A DNA stretch of 64,000 nucleotides from Thamnaconus septentrionalis (Eukaryota; Chordata; Actinopteri; Tetraodontiformes; Monacanthidae): NCBI GenBank assembly GCA_009823395.1, contig CM020513.1, positions 13,870,501 through 13,934,500 on the forward strand. The letters run 5' to 3'. Made by a program: the position numbers and the translations under genes. Below are positions 50,701 to 63,227 of the stretch, one piece after another. The notes beneath the pieces are model-generated. The model saw only the letters and a program-made list of their open reading frames with translations, had not been told where the DNA came from and ran no database searches. Each line of letters begins with the position of its first letter. The stretch's first letter is position 1.

Positions 50701-53700
50701 TAAAGCCTTTGGTAGGAGAGCAGATTCCCACAATTAGAGAAGAGCCTGGACCGCAGGGTGTCACTTGCTGTGGAGTTTCCATTGAATGGTGTGAAATCTC
50801 GTCCCGCAAGATTTATGAGAATTACGTTTGCTGTCAAGAACGGTTGTTATATTTTTCTCTTTGATCACTTGTAAAAAATATTCCATCTCCTCCTCCATCC
50901 AAATGTAACGCGTCATTTTCACTTGAAGTGAACTGGTCACGTGACCCCGTGCGTCACGTCTGGTGATGTGTGAAGAAGCACCTCATGAGAGCGTCAAAAC
51001 CTTTTAGGCATATTTGAGAGGTTTTTCCAAGTTTAGGTGTTCACAACTCTGCTCGGCGGTCAGATCTGTTACTACCGCCAACAACACAGAGAGCAGCTTC
51101 CTTGGTGTTCTCCGACGGCGAGAGGACGGTGGAATGACTCTAAATGCACCAGCTGTACGCCACTTCTCTTTATTGTCAGACAGAAAACTTCCGAGTTTTT
51201 CAGTTGGCCGTCGCAGGTGAGCGGCGACTGAACTAAAGGCCTGGAGACAACTTACGTGTTGCAGGCTGTCATGGCTTGACAGGTGTCCCCAGTGCAGAAC
51301 TCTGAGATGGTGCTGTACTGCAGGTTGATCAAATTGAAGAATGTCGTTGCTGTGATACAGGGGGGACAGAAAGAGAGTTGCGGTTACTGAAAACATCTTC
51401 GGCCGCAGTCAAACGTGAGCAGAAAAGCAGCCAGCATGGTTGTGCAGTCTGGAAAAAAAAAAAAAAAAGCAAAACGCACTATGTGGGTCAGGGCCCCTTA
51501 AGAGTACAACGCATTACTCTGCATCTGTCACTCGGATATGTGTGACACAGTCACATGCACGACGTTAATCCCTGAGTGAGTGTCAGAAGAAAAAGAAAAA
51601 AGTGGGCGGAGTCGGAGCACTGACGACATTGCTGACGCTGCAGCCATTTCACACCAGAACAGGTATTTCTACTCTGAGCAAAATGCACCAGAGCCTGTTG
51701 CTCTTTAAAATGAAAGGTTTTGAAACAGAAATGTGTGTCTCAGACCTACTTTGACAACAAAAAACAAGCCTAGAAACTTGTAAGAAAAATGGAAAGCTGC
51801 CAATAAACGCTTCAAAACAGAATCATCGGAAAAAAATAATAATAGTTTTAATATGATAGAAGCGGCTGCCTAGTTGAAAGATGTGATTGAGTAAGCGCGG
51901 GGGAATGAACGCGTCTTGTTAGGTGTTGGGACGCAGTGCCTGAGTTGCCAGTCAACAGCAGTGTTTACAGAAGTGGCGCCTGCTTTGTTGTTGGAATTCC
52001 AGCCCTGAATCCTGTCAGGGGAACGACTTGGTTTCAGTACAATGACCAGCGGCAGAGCTGAAATATCTGGCGCTCTCCGCACTGATAAACACATTCCACC
52101 TTGGAAAAACAACTCCAACGCTCTGCGAAGAAGTGCAAACGCGTCAGAGCGTTGGAAGACCTGGAAGAAGTTTTTCAGGAAACGTTGACGGCTCAGCCGC
52201 AGCAGAGACGGGTTTTTGCCGTCGACCTGTGGATGTGGGGAGAGCGGCACGGTCACTCACTGTTGCTGGCCAGCCATTCGTTGAGGTCGATCTCTCTGGG
52301 CAGCACCACCAGCTCCTTGAGGTCGAAGTCCACCACCCGGATCTTTGTGTACTCCAGCTCCAAGTACTGCTTCTTCTCTTCTGCCGGAGGCTTCTTCCCA
52401 TTTGGCTTTGTCTTGGACTTCCTGCAACACAAGAGAAGAGGAGGAATTGAGCACGTCTTATAGAACCGTGGTCGTTGTCAGACTCAGACAGACCCCCTCT
52501 GTCGACCCCCAAGTCTGACCTCAGCCCGACACTCTGTGTGTGTCTCTACTGTGTTTTAGCACAGGGATGCCATATCACACCTGTGCTGCACTTCCAGGGC
52601 TTTACCCCCCCCCCCCTTCCTTCTCCCCCGTCTGCATCAGCGGAGGCTGTGCAGCCTGGGGTCAAAGGTGAAAGGCTCAGCACATGGCTGAGGACAATGC
52701 ACACAGAGCTGCAGTTGTCTGGGGGGCTCGTCTCTAACGTCTGGACTAATATTAACTGTTGGTCGGCAAACGTGCCACTTCCCCCCCGGCAGCCAATCAG
52801 CACGCTGCTCTGCGGCTTTGTCCTGCCGTCAGCGGCTCCGCTCCTGTAGTCGTGTTTACAACTCGGAGTTGCCATGTTTGGCTTTGCTGAAGAAACGCAG
52901 GGAGTCTCAGCTGTTGCCGTGAATCTCTGCTGTTGTGCAACAGCGGCCTGCAGCGCCCCCTTCCTACCAAAAACCCCTCACTCAGCCCCAGTCCATCCGT
53001 CCCTTTGCCGGCCCCTGGACAGACGGGACATTATCTCACAAGAGTAAATGCCATAAACACTTTTCCCTGACGACGTCCAGAACCTCTTAGCTTTATACCT
53101 CCGCCTTCCTCCCCACCCCCCCGGTGAAGAAGCTGGAGTTTGCGCTTTAAAAAAGGGGGTAAACAGCGGCCCCTGCAAACACGCAACCCAAGAAACAAGC
53201 AGGGAGCCAAGGAGGACGAGAGCGACGGAGAGCAGAGCGGCAGAAAGGAATGAGAGGAGTGAGGAGTTGGACGGACGCGTCTCCAGCTGATATCCATGGG
53301 AACTAATAAACACGTAGAACAACATGACAGGATGGCGGAGGGGGAGAGGGGAGCGCGAGGCCTCCCGGCTCCAGCACAATGCTCAAGAAATAAGGTCTCT
53401 GCAGTTCAGTTCAGTCCCCCCGCCAGTGAGGCAGTGGAGGGCACGTCGACCTGCAGCCTCCCTCTCTGGGGAAATGTTTAAGGTTCCCCTTCTTTTTACA
53501 TGCGAGCTGGTGTCTAATTTAGCTGTCAGGGGGAGAAACCGCTCGGCCTCGCTGCCTCTGGGCTCCGCTGTGCACACATTCTGGCTTCAGAGACACGACA
53601 GGACGCTGCGTGGATCCTCTTGGATAATGATTCAACCAGAGTCGAGGCTCGATTGGCCTAAACTTGAAAACCAAAGAGCGGCACAGATTACACTGCGGGT

Positions 53701-56700
53701 TAATTATTGACGAGTGATTTGTTGGTTATTTTACAGTATCTTGTCTTCTATTCTGTGGCCTCCAGGACTGCAGGCTCACCTGTTTCAACAGCCCCGTCGC
53801 TGCCCTCTCTTATCAGCTCTTCATTTTATCTCTCGCCACCCGACTGTTCTTCAAACTCACTCAGCCTCTGACCTCTATTCTGCCTCACATCCTAATTACT
53901 GTTTTGCCTTCTTCCTCGGTGCAAGGCTCCTTCCGACACCCACTTCTATCACCTGCCTCATTTCTTCTTATCTCTCCCTCTGCTCCCCCTCCCCCCCACT
54001 TCCTGCCCGCCGAGAGTAGAGAGACATTCATGTGGTCGGCGTGTTTTCGCTCGGCGAGCTACATGTTCTGTCATGTGAAAGAGCTTTAGCAGAGGATGGA
54101 GCTTCACCCAGAGAAACCGTCAGCTCTTGCAACTTTTTTTCAAAGGCTCTGCTAAGCCCTTCAGGAACAAAAAAAAGAAAAAAAAGAGAGGAAAACACGG
54201 AAAAACAGCTCAGCTCCTGTGAGAAGTTCAACTCGGTTCTTGCCCGCCTCTCCCCTCCTTGCCTTTTGAAAACATTCTCTGTTACCGAGTTATTTCCTGC
54301 ATCTCTCGCAGTGTTGTTTCATAATTTTCCATGCGGCAGCCTCCTCCGCTTCTCGCTGAAAATTTGAGTGGTAAGAGGGGAGGTGAAATTCTGAAGACAT
54401 TAGTTTATTTATAGCATAAAGAAAACTTCCCCAATGCCAACTTTACTCCCTTATACGAGCACTGTGTGCCTCTCACACACACACACACCCTAGTGTGTTC
54501 TTGGTGAAGTTCTCCCACACGAGTCTTTTGCCATAAAAGGCAGCAGATGCCTCATTCTGTTCACCAGATCAGGGCAGAGCAGAAGGCTGGAGCGTAGGCC
54601 AGAGCCGGGCACATGTCTCCAAGCTGAGGAGGAGGAGGAGGAGGAGGAGGGAGGGGGGCCACAGCCAGCCTGGCACCAGGAGGAGCCAGTCAGTGATAGA
54701 GCTTCACAACCCAATGCACCCAGTCCATTACACCAGCGAGCTTCCAGCCACAAGACACCATACGGACTTCAGTGACGACTTTTGAACTTTTCCAGCGGGG
54801 CTGTCGGGTGTAAAGAAGGAAGACGGGAATAAAAATGTTGCAGGCACAATGGGGGTACAGTCAGGACGCGGGGTCGTATAGTCAGGTGACGCGGAGGTCA
54901 GCGCGGCGGAGAAGCGGCTGCACCAACAGCTGTCCCACTACGTCCATTATCCCTTTCACTTTCCGCCACCTCCCCCACCGCCGCAACTGTCGCCGCTCGC
55001 TTCCTTCCTTTTCCTTCCCTTTTACACATGAACACACGCAGGTTTGTGTCTGTAAGCCTGCCTGGACCACCACCAGCACCCCCCGGCCCCTGGTGGCCGA
55101 ACCCAGCTGGTCACAACAGCTGGTGTCCCGAGCCTGAGGCCACCTCCGGAGCATCAAGAGGAGAAAGTCCCGACTGGTCTATCTCAGATCTTGCGGGCGA
55201 GGGACACAAGTGTACACGCACAAGTTGTGACCCAGGAGTGCTGAGCCCATTTCTGCAAAGATGGACGAGTTCCTGCTGGGTTCCGACCCAAATCCTTTTG
55301 GTTTTCAGCGATGCTCTCTGTGGCAACACTGCAGCAGTCGCTTGCTGCAAACTTCAGCGGGTGAAGTCGAGTCTGGCTTGACTTTTATTTTTCTGTCATG
55401 ACACCCCAACTGCACTGACCTTTTTGACGAAGCGTCGGATTCTGTGTGAACGCAGTCTAACCCATCCGGAACAGGCCCCACTTGATTATTGCAATCTGGC
55501 TCTGATCAGCACTGGGAAAAAAAAACTTATGTCCACGACAGTGACTTTAATTGTTTCGCCTCGAAGATTTCCTCCCTCCCTGATTGGCGCACTCGCTCCG
55601 ATGAAACCGGCTCCAGAAAATCCATGTAATGACTTTCCCTCAAGCCTGCGTCTCCTGCCAAAACAGCACGGCACAACTGTTGCTTCCCTCGCCTGGCGTG
55701 CAGAGGAAGCAAACTACAGGCACGTGGATGCGTTTAATGTCATCTTGTGAGCATGGACAGCACGTGCTGCCAGGAAGACGGCCGTCTCTTCCAAAGGCGG
55801 CTGCCGTCTCTACTGATCTAGCAGATTTGCTTTGGGTTTGGGAGAGGCAGGAAAGGAATTCTATTACTGACAAAAAAGATGTCCAAAGTGCGCACACACA
55901 CAAGATATCCGAAAAAAAAACCAAACATACTGTGCATCCTTCCTGAACACCGAGGCGTGCCAAAGTACGATAAGACATTCCTGTTCCAACATGTCTGTAA
56001 TAAATTTATGCTTGACCGTAAACAGCGCCTGTGTTTATGATAACAAAAAACAACTTCAGCCTATTATGGGATTGGCTGTGAAAATTGATTCTTATTTCCT
56101 CCTGTGACTGAATTAATTTAAAAATCAGTGTGACATTTAAAAAAAAGCAGGCAATCTGACTGACTGAAGGCTGGTCTCTATGAGTCTGTGATTGGAACAT
56201 CACTGTAAATGTAAGACTTTACTGTGGGAGTAAGTAGTAAACATGGCCAGCAGCTGCTTCAATAAAGCCAAGCCTAAATTGCATGGTACGGTTGCACAGT
56301 GGATCTAATTCAAAAACCACAGAGATCTTAAAACATACACTGACATATTACGTAAATGGAACTCCTATGTTGCACATCTAAAAAAAAAAAATCAAATAAA
56401 ATCAACTTGGTAGGAACAGGTTTGGCATAAAATGACGAATGATGAAAGTGAGGTGACACTCCAATCAGAAGGTTTAAAGAAAAAGAAAATCAGATTTTTA
56501 CTGGCCAACCTTTCGCACAACAAAAACCCGGCGGCAGATCAAAGGAACAATCATTCTCAGCTGCGTGTTCCTTTCCTTTTAACTTGATTAGCCGACTCCC
56601 CACTTCAAGTGATTTTAAAGAATCCAATAAAGCATGAATAGCTTCAGGTTTCCGCTTCGATCGCAGCCCGAGAGAGCAGAACTATCATCTGCTGAAGAGG

Positions 56701-59330
56701 ACTGCTCTTCCCTCGCTCTCTCCAAGCCTGGCCTCCTGATCTATTTCAGGATTCAAAATTAAATAGACTTGGTGGTACTTTTCCCCGAAAAACCACGGAT
56801 GGAGCAGAACACGCTGCCTGAGCACAGCAACGCTAAACCACAGCAGCCATTATGGAGCTAAGAAAGAGGCCAAGTTAAGGATAGGCCATCCCAAAGGTTT
56901 GGCCTTGCGGTGATTCAGCACACGGGGTAACTGCTCTGCCAAAGCGTGAGTGCGGTTTTCAATGAGCGCCGGCGTAAAAATGCACCTATCAGTTTTAGTT
57001 CTGGGGAAACAAGACTGGCGGCAATAAACAAAGAAGGCGCAGCTGCCGCCGGGGGTTTGAGCGGCAATGTAAATCTGCAAATGCGAACAGTGGCTGGGGT
57101 GCGGGCTTTAAAATGCGCACATGCTCACACAAACACACACGCCCCTTATTCAACTACTCAGTCTACTCAATACAGGGCTTCGACTTCCTCCTCATCCCCT
57201 TGTCTTCCTGTGCTAAGTCCCATTCAGTCGCTCTCAGGCCTGCAGAGTGTGTGAGGACCCCCTGCCAGGGCCATAATGAAGCCTCATCAACATCACAACG
57301 CACACGTGTGAGGAGCGGGGTCGAGATAAGACCAGGCTGGAGGCCACCACTCAGCCACGGAGTTAACCTTGTTGGAACAGAATCAACTGGGGCATTGATT
57401 CCAGCGCGATAGGAAGGTGCTGATAAGGGCGATATGACCGAGGAGCTGAATGACATTGTTGGGCGGTCGCATCGATCCAATCACGCCGCGTGACGAGCCG
57501 TCAGGTTAAAACAGGATACAGGAGACTGCGGTGTGATGCACGTGGGAGTGGAGAATTTTTTCTGGGTATTTTCCATGCGCATTGAGTGGCAAGCAGCTGT
57601 GCTCCACCACAAACAGGAAAACTTACACACTCTCGTGAAAAAGCGGGCCGTTAAATTTATCTCTGCCATCTCACTCAGACGCATATTCATCATACCGGCC
57701 TCCAATCCAAAGGCACTCAACCATTCTGAGATGGGGGAAGCTGATAAGCAGAGGTGCTATAAATACGTACATGTCCCTCTATAAAACCCTAAACTATGCA
57801 TACCTTGTTAACGCCGACAAAGTGCGGATTCCGGTGCTTTTCCCCTGGGCGTCCTACTTGGGAAAATCCTGTTTTGTCCCTCCCAGGCAGCCAAAGTCCA
57901 CTTGAAAAAGTTCTTTGGAAACATCAAGTTACAAAATAAGACGGGCCGATTCTCTGGCAAAATATGCGCAGCCAGACTTGTCTGTACCTGCCAAGGCCTC
58001 GCAACAGACACAACACACAGCACAACAATACGGCGCCGCGTCCATTACATCCTGCGCTTGTGATCTCTTAAGACACGCTAAGATGGTGGATATCCTCCTG
58101 CCATCGCTGCCCACATGGTCGCAGGGCCACAATGGATTGTGAAGCATGCACCCTTCAGGCTGATGCGGTAACAAACACACACCTGTCCCCAGACATGAAA
58201 GGTAAGAAGAAACTTCACAGGGACATTATCGGGATGCCTTGTCCCCTGGAGGAACACACTCATAATGAGTGTTTCTTTCTCGCCCGACAAGGTAAATATA
58301 CGCAGGTGAACCGGATCAGCATTCACCTTTGAAGCAACTGCTGCTATTGGATTCCTCTTCGAGTTTCCCCTTTGTGGCAGACTGACGCTGACCCTCATAG
58401 TTGGGCTGTACATTCTTGGAGATTTACGTTGCTGAGGTCATATTATGGACTGACTAATATTACGCATAATGCACAATAAATAATCTCCAGAGGAACAGAG
58501 GTCTATCAACACCATAAAAATACAACAAACAACCCCACACACCCTGTGCATCACATATTTTGGGCATAAGGTAGGTTTGCAACCATGATTAGATTAATAG
58601 CGTGCTGCTGAACCGTTGCATGTAAAGTAAAGGAAATTCACACAATGAGCTCTGATTTAAGCCATTTCCCTGCTTAACTCGTCATGGCCAAAAAAAGGTA
58701 ACGCGCGTCTTAAATAATCGATTGCGCTAGAAGACGAGGAGGTAGTGTCACATTTCTCCGTGCTCGTGTAGACTCTTATGGAGGAAGAATACCAAGAGGA
58801 GGAGGAAGGATGCGTTCACGGCCCCTTTCTCACCCACCGGCTGGTGTTTTACGGCGGAACCCCCGGAACTACAGGGTCCTCACACCTACACAAGAGCCGT
58901 AATTACAACCCCGAGGTGACGAACTGTTAGCTCCTGTGCTGTTGTAATGACGGGGGGAAAGAACGGCGAGGCAAGCTTCTACCTGTAGTCAAGAAACTTC
59001 CTCTATTATGTTTTCAAATTGATAAGACGGTACTGGAAACACGTGAAAACTGCTACAGCTTCGTCAGTCGCAGTGTGCGGATGAAACGACAGAAAGAAAA
59101 CGTAAAAATAATAATAAAATAAAACAAAAACTGCGGAAAGCGGCACCTTTGCGCGACACACGGATAAATATTATACTGGAGACACGCTATGTTCTCCGCT
59201 ATGTTCCCGTTTTGTCTAATTGACAAAACGGCAGGTTTGACCAGCCGAGGTTGTGCGCATACCTCGCTTAATCGAATCAAATAAGCGTGGAGTCTCACCT
59301 CAGTACTTTTCCGACCGCCTGGAGCACCAT
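47434..59330 (-). CDS. mob2: mob2: MOB kinase activator 2, whole coding span, 5 exons
   Basis: MOB2 is a small zinc-binding adaptor that binds NDR1/2 (STK38/STK38L) kinases, competes with MOB1, and has roles in cell-cycle control, DNA-damage response and cell shape. Five minus-strand exons (59330-59299, 52421-52261, 51349-51256, 48674-48550, 47750-47434) join with GT-AG sites and consistent phases into 242 codons plus stop. The zinc ligands by comparison with MOB1 are C83 and C88 (EFCTGDTC) and H162 and H167 (AHLYWAH). The body tracks mammalian MOB2 closely (VVLPREIDLNEWLASN, YYWYDEKGKK). The C-terminus is a Pro/Ala-rich tail ending QNHVTER, where mammals have a Gly/Ser-rich tail ending QNHVKER. 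The first exon MVLQAVGKVLR matches, as far as I recall, a known alternative MOB2 N-terminus. It is convergent with kcnj11. MOB1 and MOB3 are excluded by the tail and N-terminus. Confidence 0.93.
47751..48549 (-). other. mob2 intron 4
   Basis: 799 bases with an AAC trinucleotide run near 47918-47940. Nothing else recognised. Confidence 0.8.
48550..48674 (-). CDS. mob2: mob2 exon 4 (residues 96-137)
   Basis: Encodes IYYWYDEKGKKTKCTAPQY and VDFVMSLCQKLVTDEEIF, the MOB core. Acceptor ccgcag, donor gtgagt. Confidence 0.95.
48675..51255 (-). other. mob2 intron 3
   Basis: 2.6 kb with a CTG trinucleotide run (49792-49816) and an AT-rich T run near 49167. No gene supported on either strand. Confidence 0.8.
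51256..51349 (-). CDS. mob2: mob2 exon 3 (residues 65-95), zinc cysteines
   Basis: Encodes TTFFNLINLQYSTISEFC and TGDTCQAMTACN. C83 and C88 are the predicted zinc ligands. Acceptor atcacag, donor gtaagt. Confidence 0.94.
51350..52260 (-). other. mob2 intron 2
   Basis: 911 bases, no recognised element. Confidence 0.8.
52261..52421 (-). CDS. mob2: mob2 exon 2 (residues 11-64)
   Basis: Encodes RKSKTKPNGKKPPAEEKK and FDLKELVVLPREIDLNEWL, near identical to mammalian MOB2. Acceptor gttgcag, donor gtgagt. Confidence 0.95.
52422..59298 (-). other. mob2 intron 1
   Basis: 6.9 kb. Mostly unique-looking sequence; large first introns of this kind often hold enhancers and alternative first exons. I looked for a MDWLMGKS-type first exon and did not find one. 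Confidence 0.75.
59299..59330 (-). CDS. mob2: mob2 exon 1 (residues 1-10)
   Basis: Encodes MVLQAVGKVL plus two bases of an Arg codon, then a gtgaga donor. The ATG has a strong context (AAAATGG). An in-frame ATG 14 codons upstream (59372) has no intervening stop but a weaker context; I chose the downstream one because its sequence looks like a known MOB2 isoform start. Confidence 0.8.
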
Positions 59331-59720
59331 TTTACAACTTAGTCCGTTTTTTGAGTTTCTCTGCGAGTGCATGTCCGTTTTATCTCCTGAGTAGGAGCAA
59401 TACTCTGCGAGCATAGTTTAAAACATGGGAGTTGTGCCGTCGGAAAATGTCTATCAAAAGAAAAAGAAAAAAAAAACCCCAAGGAGCTTCTCTTCTCTTC
59501 GCGACGCACAGCGGAGTTCTCGCGTGTGGAACACGGAGTGGGAATGAGGAGGCGCTGGGAAAACTGGCTGAGGGCTTTTCCCCGAAGGTCCGCCTTCACC
59601 GTGCCCTGTCGACCAATCACCGCAGGGAACAGGGCCGTGTGGGCGGCCAGTCCTGACGTCAAACCTCTGCCCATGTGGACGTGTCGTTACCTCTCCCCAA
59701 AGAGTAGTTAGTTACAATGC
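59331..59720 (-). promoter_or_regulatory. mob2 promoter and 5' UTR, CpG-rich
   Basis: CpG-dense block directly upstream of mob2 exon 1. It holds a CCAAT box (59613-59617, plus-strand sense), a GC box GGGCGG (59641-59646) and a perfect CRE palindrome TGACGTCA (59654-59661), 330 bases from the start codon. A two-codon upstream frame (ATG TTT TAA) lies in the leader. Confidence 0.6.
59654..59661. promoter_or_regulatory. CRE palindrome TGACGTCA
   Basis: Perfect 8-base CREB/ATF consensus, 8 bases from a GC box, in the mob2 promoter-like block. Confidence 0.6.
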
Positions 59721-62700
59721 AGCAACAGGTGATCAGCCAGTATCATGTGAGGGTGTCGCTGTAGCTCACCTCCTTCACAACTGCTCCTCCGAAAAAGAGG
59801 AAAAACAGTTTTGTTTCCACTTCTTCAATGTGTATTTCAGTATTTCACTCTGGCTTTAAAGATAAATTAAACATTTAGTTTTATTTATCTTAGTTAAATT
59901 CAACAATTTCTAAATTTAAAACGAATTTGACAGTGAAGTAAATAATTTCATATTTTGGTTTAGAGGCAGAAAACTCAAGAGACACCCCTTTTTAAAAGTA
60001 AATCACATGTCAAACCCACAAGGCTGACAATCAATGTGCTGGTGTGCAGGCCCAGCGACGACATTCCTCCTGTTGACTGTGAACTTCACCTGGCTAGGTC
60101 GGCTATGGCGACGGGCAGACGGTCCGGCCTGTTCAAACACGTCCGGGCAGGGGAGCTCCTCCGAATCAAAAACCCTCTTCCAGAGCCAAAGGCAGTTTCA
60201 TAAGGATGCCCCTTCGTTTTCATGCGTGCCAAAGGCCTGACTTGACAGAATGGTTTTGTCACATTAATTTGTTTTCAGTTGTATATTTTGTTAAGGGGTC
60301 TGGTGCAGACGAATGGACAAAGGGAAGTGAGAACTGAAGAGTTGACTGTTAAAATTACAGATAGTGAGTTTGAGAATCCGCCACCTCTCCCCCGGCCTTG
60401 CTCCCCTTTAATTACACCCTCCCATCACACCTCTTTTCTTGAGTTCACACGTTTCCCCTCCCTTTCTTTTAACACGCCTCTCTCTCTCTCATTGTTGCCA
60501 CTGCTTTTACGTGAGCCCGTTTTGCTCCCCTCTCTTTCAGCGCAGACTCGCAGGGCCACAGCGGAGCCGCAGAAGTGAGAAATACTGGATGGGCTGGCTG
60601 CTACAACATAGATGGAAGCACAAAGACACACTAATCTATGGGATCTGCAGAGCTATGCGCACTCCTTGTGTGCGGGTGGAGTAGCCAAGTGAGGAAGAAG
60701 AACCGTTTTCAGGGGGGTTTGTACGGAAAAAAAAAGACAACTTTGTAGATGTGTTATCAAATGTGTGTAACACCAGCAGGCCTGACAGCAGAGATGTTTT
60801 CCGCTGATGTGAAAGAATCTAAGAGGAAAGAGAGGGAGTGTGATAATACTGGCCTCTTTGCACGCTCGCCCTGGCCGGTACACTGCCGCCCTGCTTGGTG
60901 GGTGGAGCCGCCCGACCCAGGGCCCCAGTGTGTGGGCCCTGCTGTGGGAGTGGCCGTGAGGAGCATGCTTGAGGGGAGCGAGACAAGAGCAGGGCACTGA
61001 CTTTCCCCTCGTGCTAAATATAGCATCAGTCTACCCAGTCCAGGCCAATAAAGAATACAGGGAACAGCACAGGAGGAGGGGGGAGGTGGGGTGGACCATG
61101 TGTGTGACTGCGTGTATGCGCATGTAAGTGCATGAGGACAAACAAGTGGATTGCTTAATCAGTGAGTGACAGTGGTAGCTGTGATTTTTTTTTTCTTATC
61201 AGTTCCATAAGTTTTTTTTTATGTTGCTTTTAAAAAATGTAAACTGTAAGAAAACTGTTGATTTCCATAATTACAAAGTTTACAAATAATAAAAGTTTAT
61301 ATGTTTCAGAGAAAAGGGGGAGGAGATGGATATGAATGAAGCTCTTTGGATATTAATGTCTCAGCTAGGTATAAATGCTGCTGGGCAAAGGCTGCTTAAA
61401 CCATGAAAACAAACTATACAAGAGGCCTTAAGTGGCTCACCACCACTTAGGGCTGTTTCATGTCTCTCTGTTCCCAGTCCAAAAAAAAGCGAAAAAAGGC
61501 TACAGGCGTGTTTCCTAATGCTGTGACTATTTTTGTAGAATGCTGGGGTGTTAAGTATTTTAATTTGACGTCTATACTCAAGTCAGCTATACTTAGGAAC
61601 CCTTCAAACAGTCGCCTAAAGCATATAAAAAAGGCTGTATTTGTGTTTTACGGCCTGTGAAGGTGACACGTGAAATGTGCATGTGCCACTTGTGACCCGC
61701 CTGAGACAAAAGCAGTTGGTCTCTGCAGTGGAAATCCTGTGCTCAGGGAACTTTCCGTTCATTTACCTCAAACTATTGGATGTGTGCGGCAACAGAAAAT
61801 AGAAGACAGCTATTGAAGATCACTGGAGCTTGGCTTGGGGCTTTAACACTCGCTGCCTGGTAACTGTGGACAGAGTGCCTGGGTCAGTCAGGCAGCAAAG
61901 TCAAAGAGCAGGTGACTTATTATTTTTTTTCAACCCTCTCTGCGTATCTTATCCAAGTGGCCTTTATTCTTCGCTTGAACAACTTCCAGGCAGTCACACC
62001 TGCAGCTCGTCGTGTCGCGCTCAGCGGCAGGCTGATGGGACTGGCGGAGACGCACTGGGTGCCGCCGAGCAGCGCGGCCCTCTTACGCAACGTCTGACGC
62101 GGATGGAAACCAACGGCCACATTCTTCAGTCTGAACGATAGAGGTTCGCTTCTGCTCGGTGTGAAAACGTCACAGTCGGCTCCCCGTCGGCCGTACACGA
62201 CATGGCATCACTCATGAGTGTGCCATCTGCTCTCGAAAAAAAATCAAAACAGATGTTTTCGCAAAGGTGCCGGACTATTAGGGGGAGTAATGAATGAGTG
62301 GCACAACTTCAAGGTGACTTCAGGAGAGGACATCTGCTTGGACTTCCTGCTGTTTGGTTCGTCTGAAATTTGATTTGGCTTTTCATTATCATCACAAAAT
62401 CAGTATTTGAAATCAAGCACAACTAAGGTGCTTTATTAACTAAGCCTGGTGTCTGTCTGGAATAAACAGCAGCTTCAAGTATGCTCGACTCATCAAACTG
62501 CCAAGCGCCCAGGAGACAGAGTGTAAACTTAATGAGAAAACGCAGCACAGCGAGGAGAAAGGGAGGAGGGGTGACGTCATTGGCGTTCTCACTGATGGAT
62601 GCAATGACAATCTGATGTCTGAAGAAATAATAAAAACACGTAGCAGCAGCTGCTCAGCGCGTTAGATAACAAAAGGAAGGGGAAGCGTGCGGCGCTGAGA

Positions 62701-63186
62701 AATGCAAGTAATTCAAAGCTCGGGTGCATTGACGTCACAGGGCATCAGTTAAATGGCAGTCCTGTGTCGGGAGGAAATGATACACTGGCATGTCAAAAAC
62801 TCCAGATCAAAAGTGGGGCAAGACTGAACTGACGATTGATTATGCAGACAAGGGAACTCCAAAACAAGGTTGAAGAACCTGCATCTTTGCACGGCTCAAT
62901 CCAGCAGGACTGGCCTGACAGTCAGTGGACATTTGACTTTTCTGGGACAGAGACAATGCTGGACAGAAGTAAATGACTCGCAGCTGCAGCAGATGTACCT
63001 TGGGGCCTGGCGATAGCCTGGTTAGTCCCCATCTTGCCACCTAGTCCAGCCAATCGCAAACTAAGGGCCCCAACGATGGCTGGGTTCAGCGGTCAACTGT
63101 GTTAAAATCACAACAAATTCATTTTTTCAAAAATGTGAGCAGCTCCAGGTTTCTCTGCAAGATGTCTGTTTGGCCGCTAGCTCCGG

Positions 63187-63227
<41 letters not shown>

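Noticed and set aside
62840..63040. Minus-strand frame as an extra mob2 first exon
   Set aside because: The sequence does not resemble any MOB2 N-terminus and has no clear donor in the right phase.
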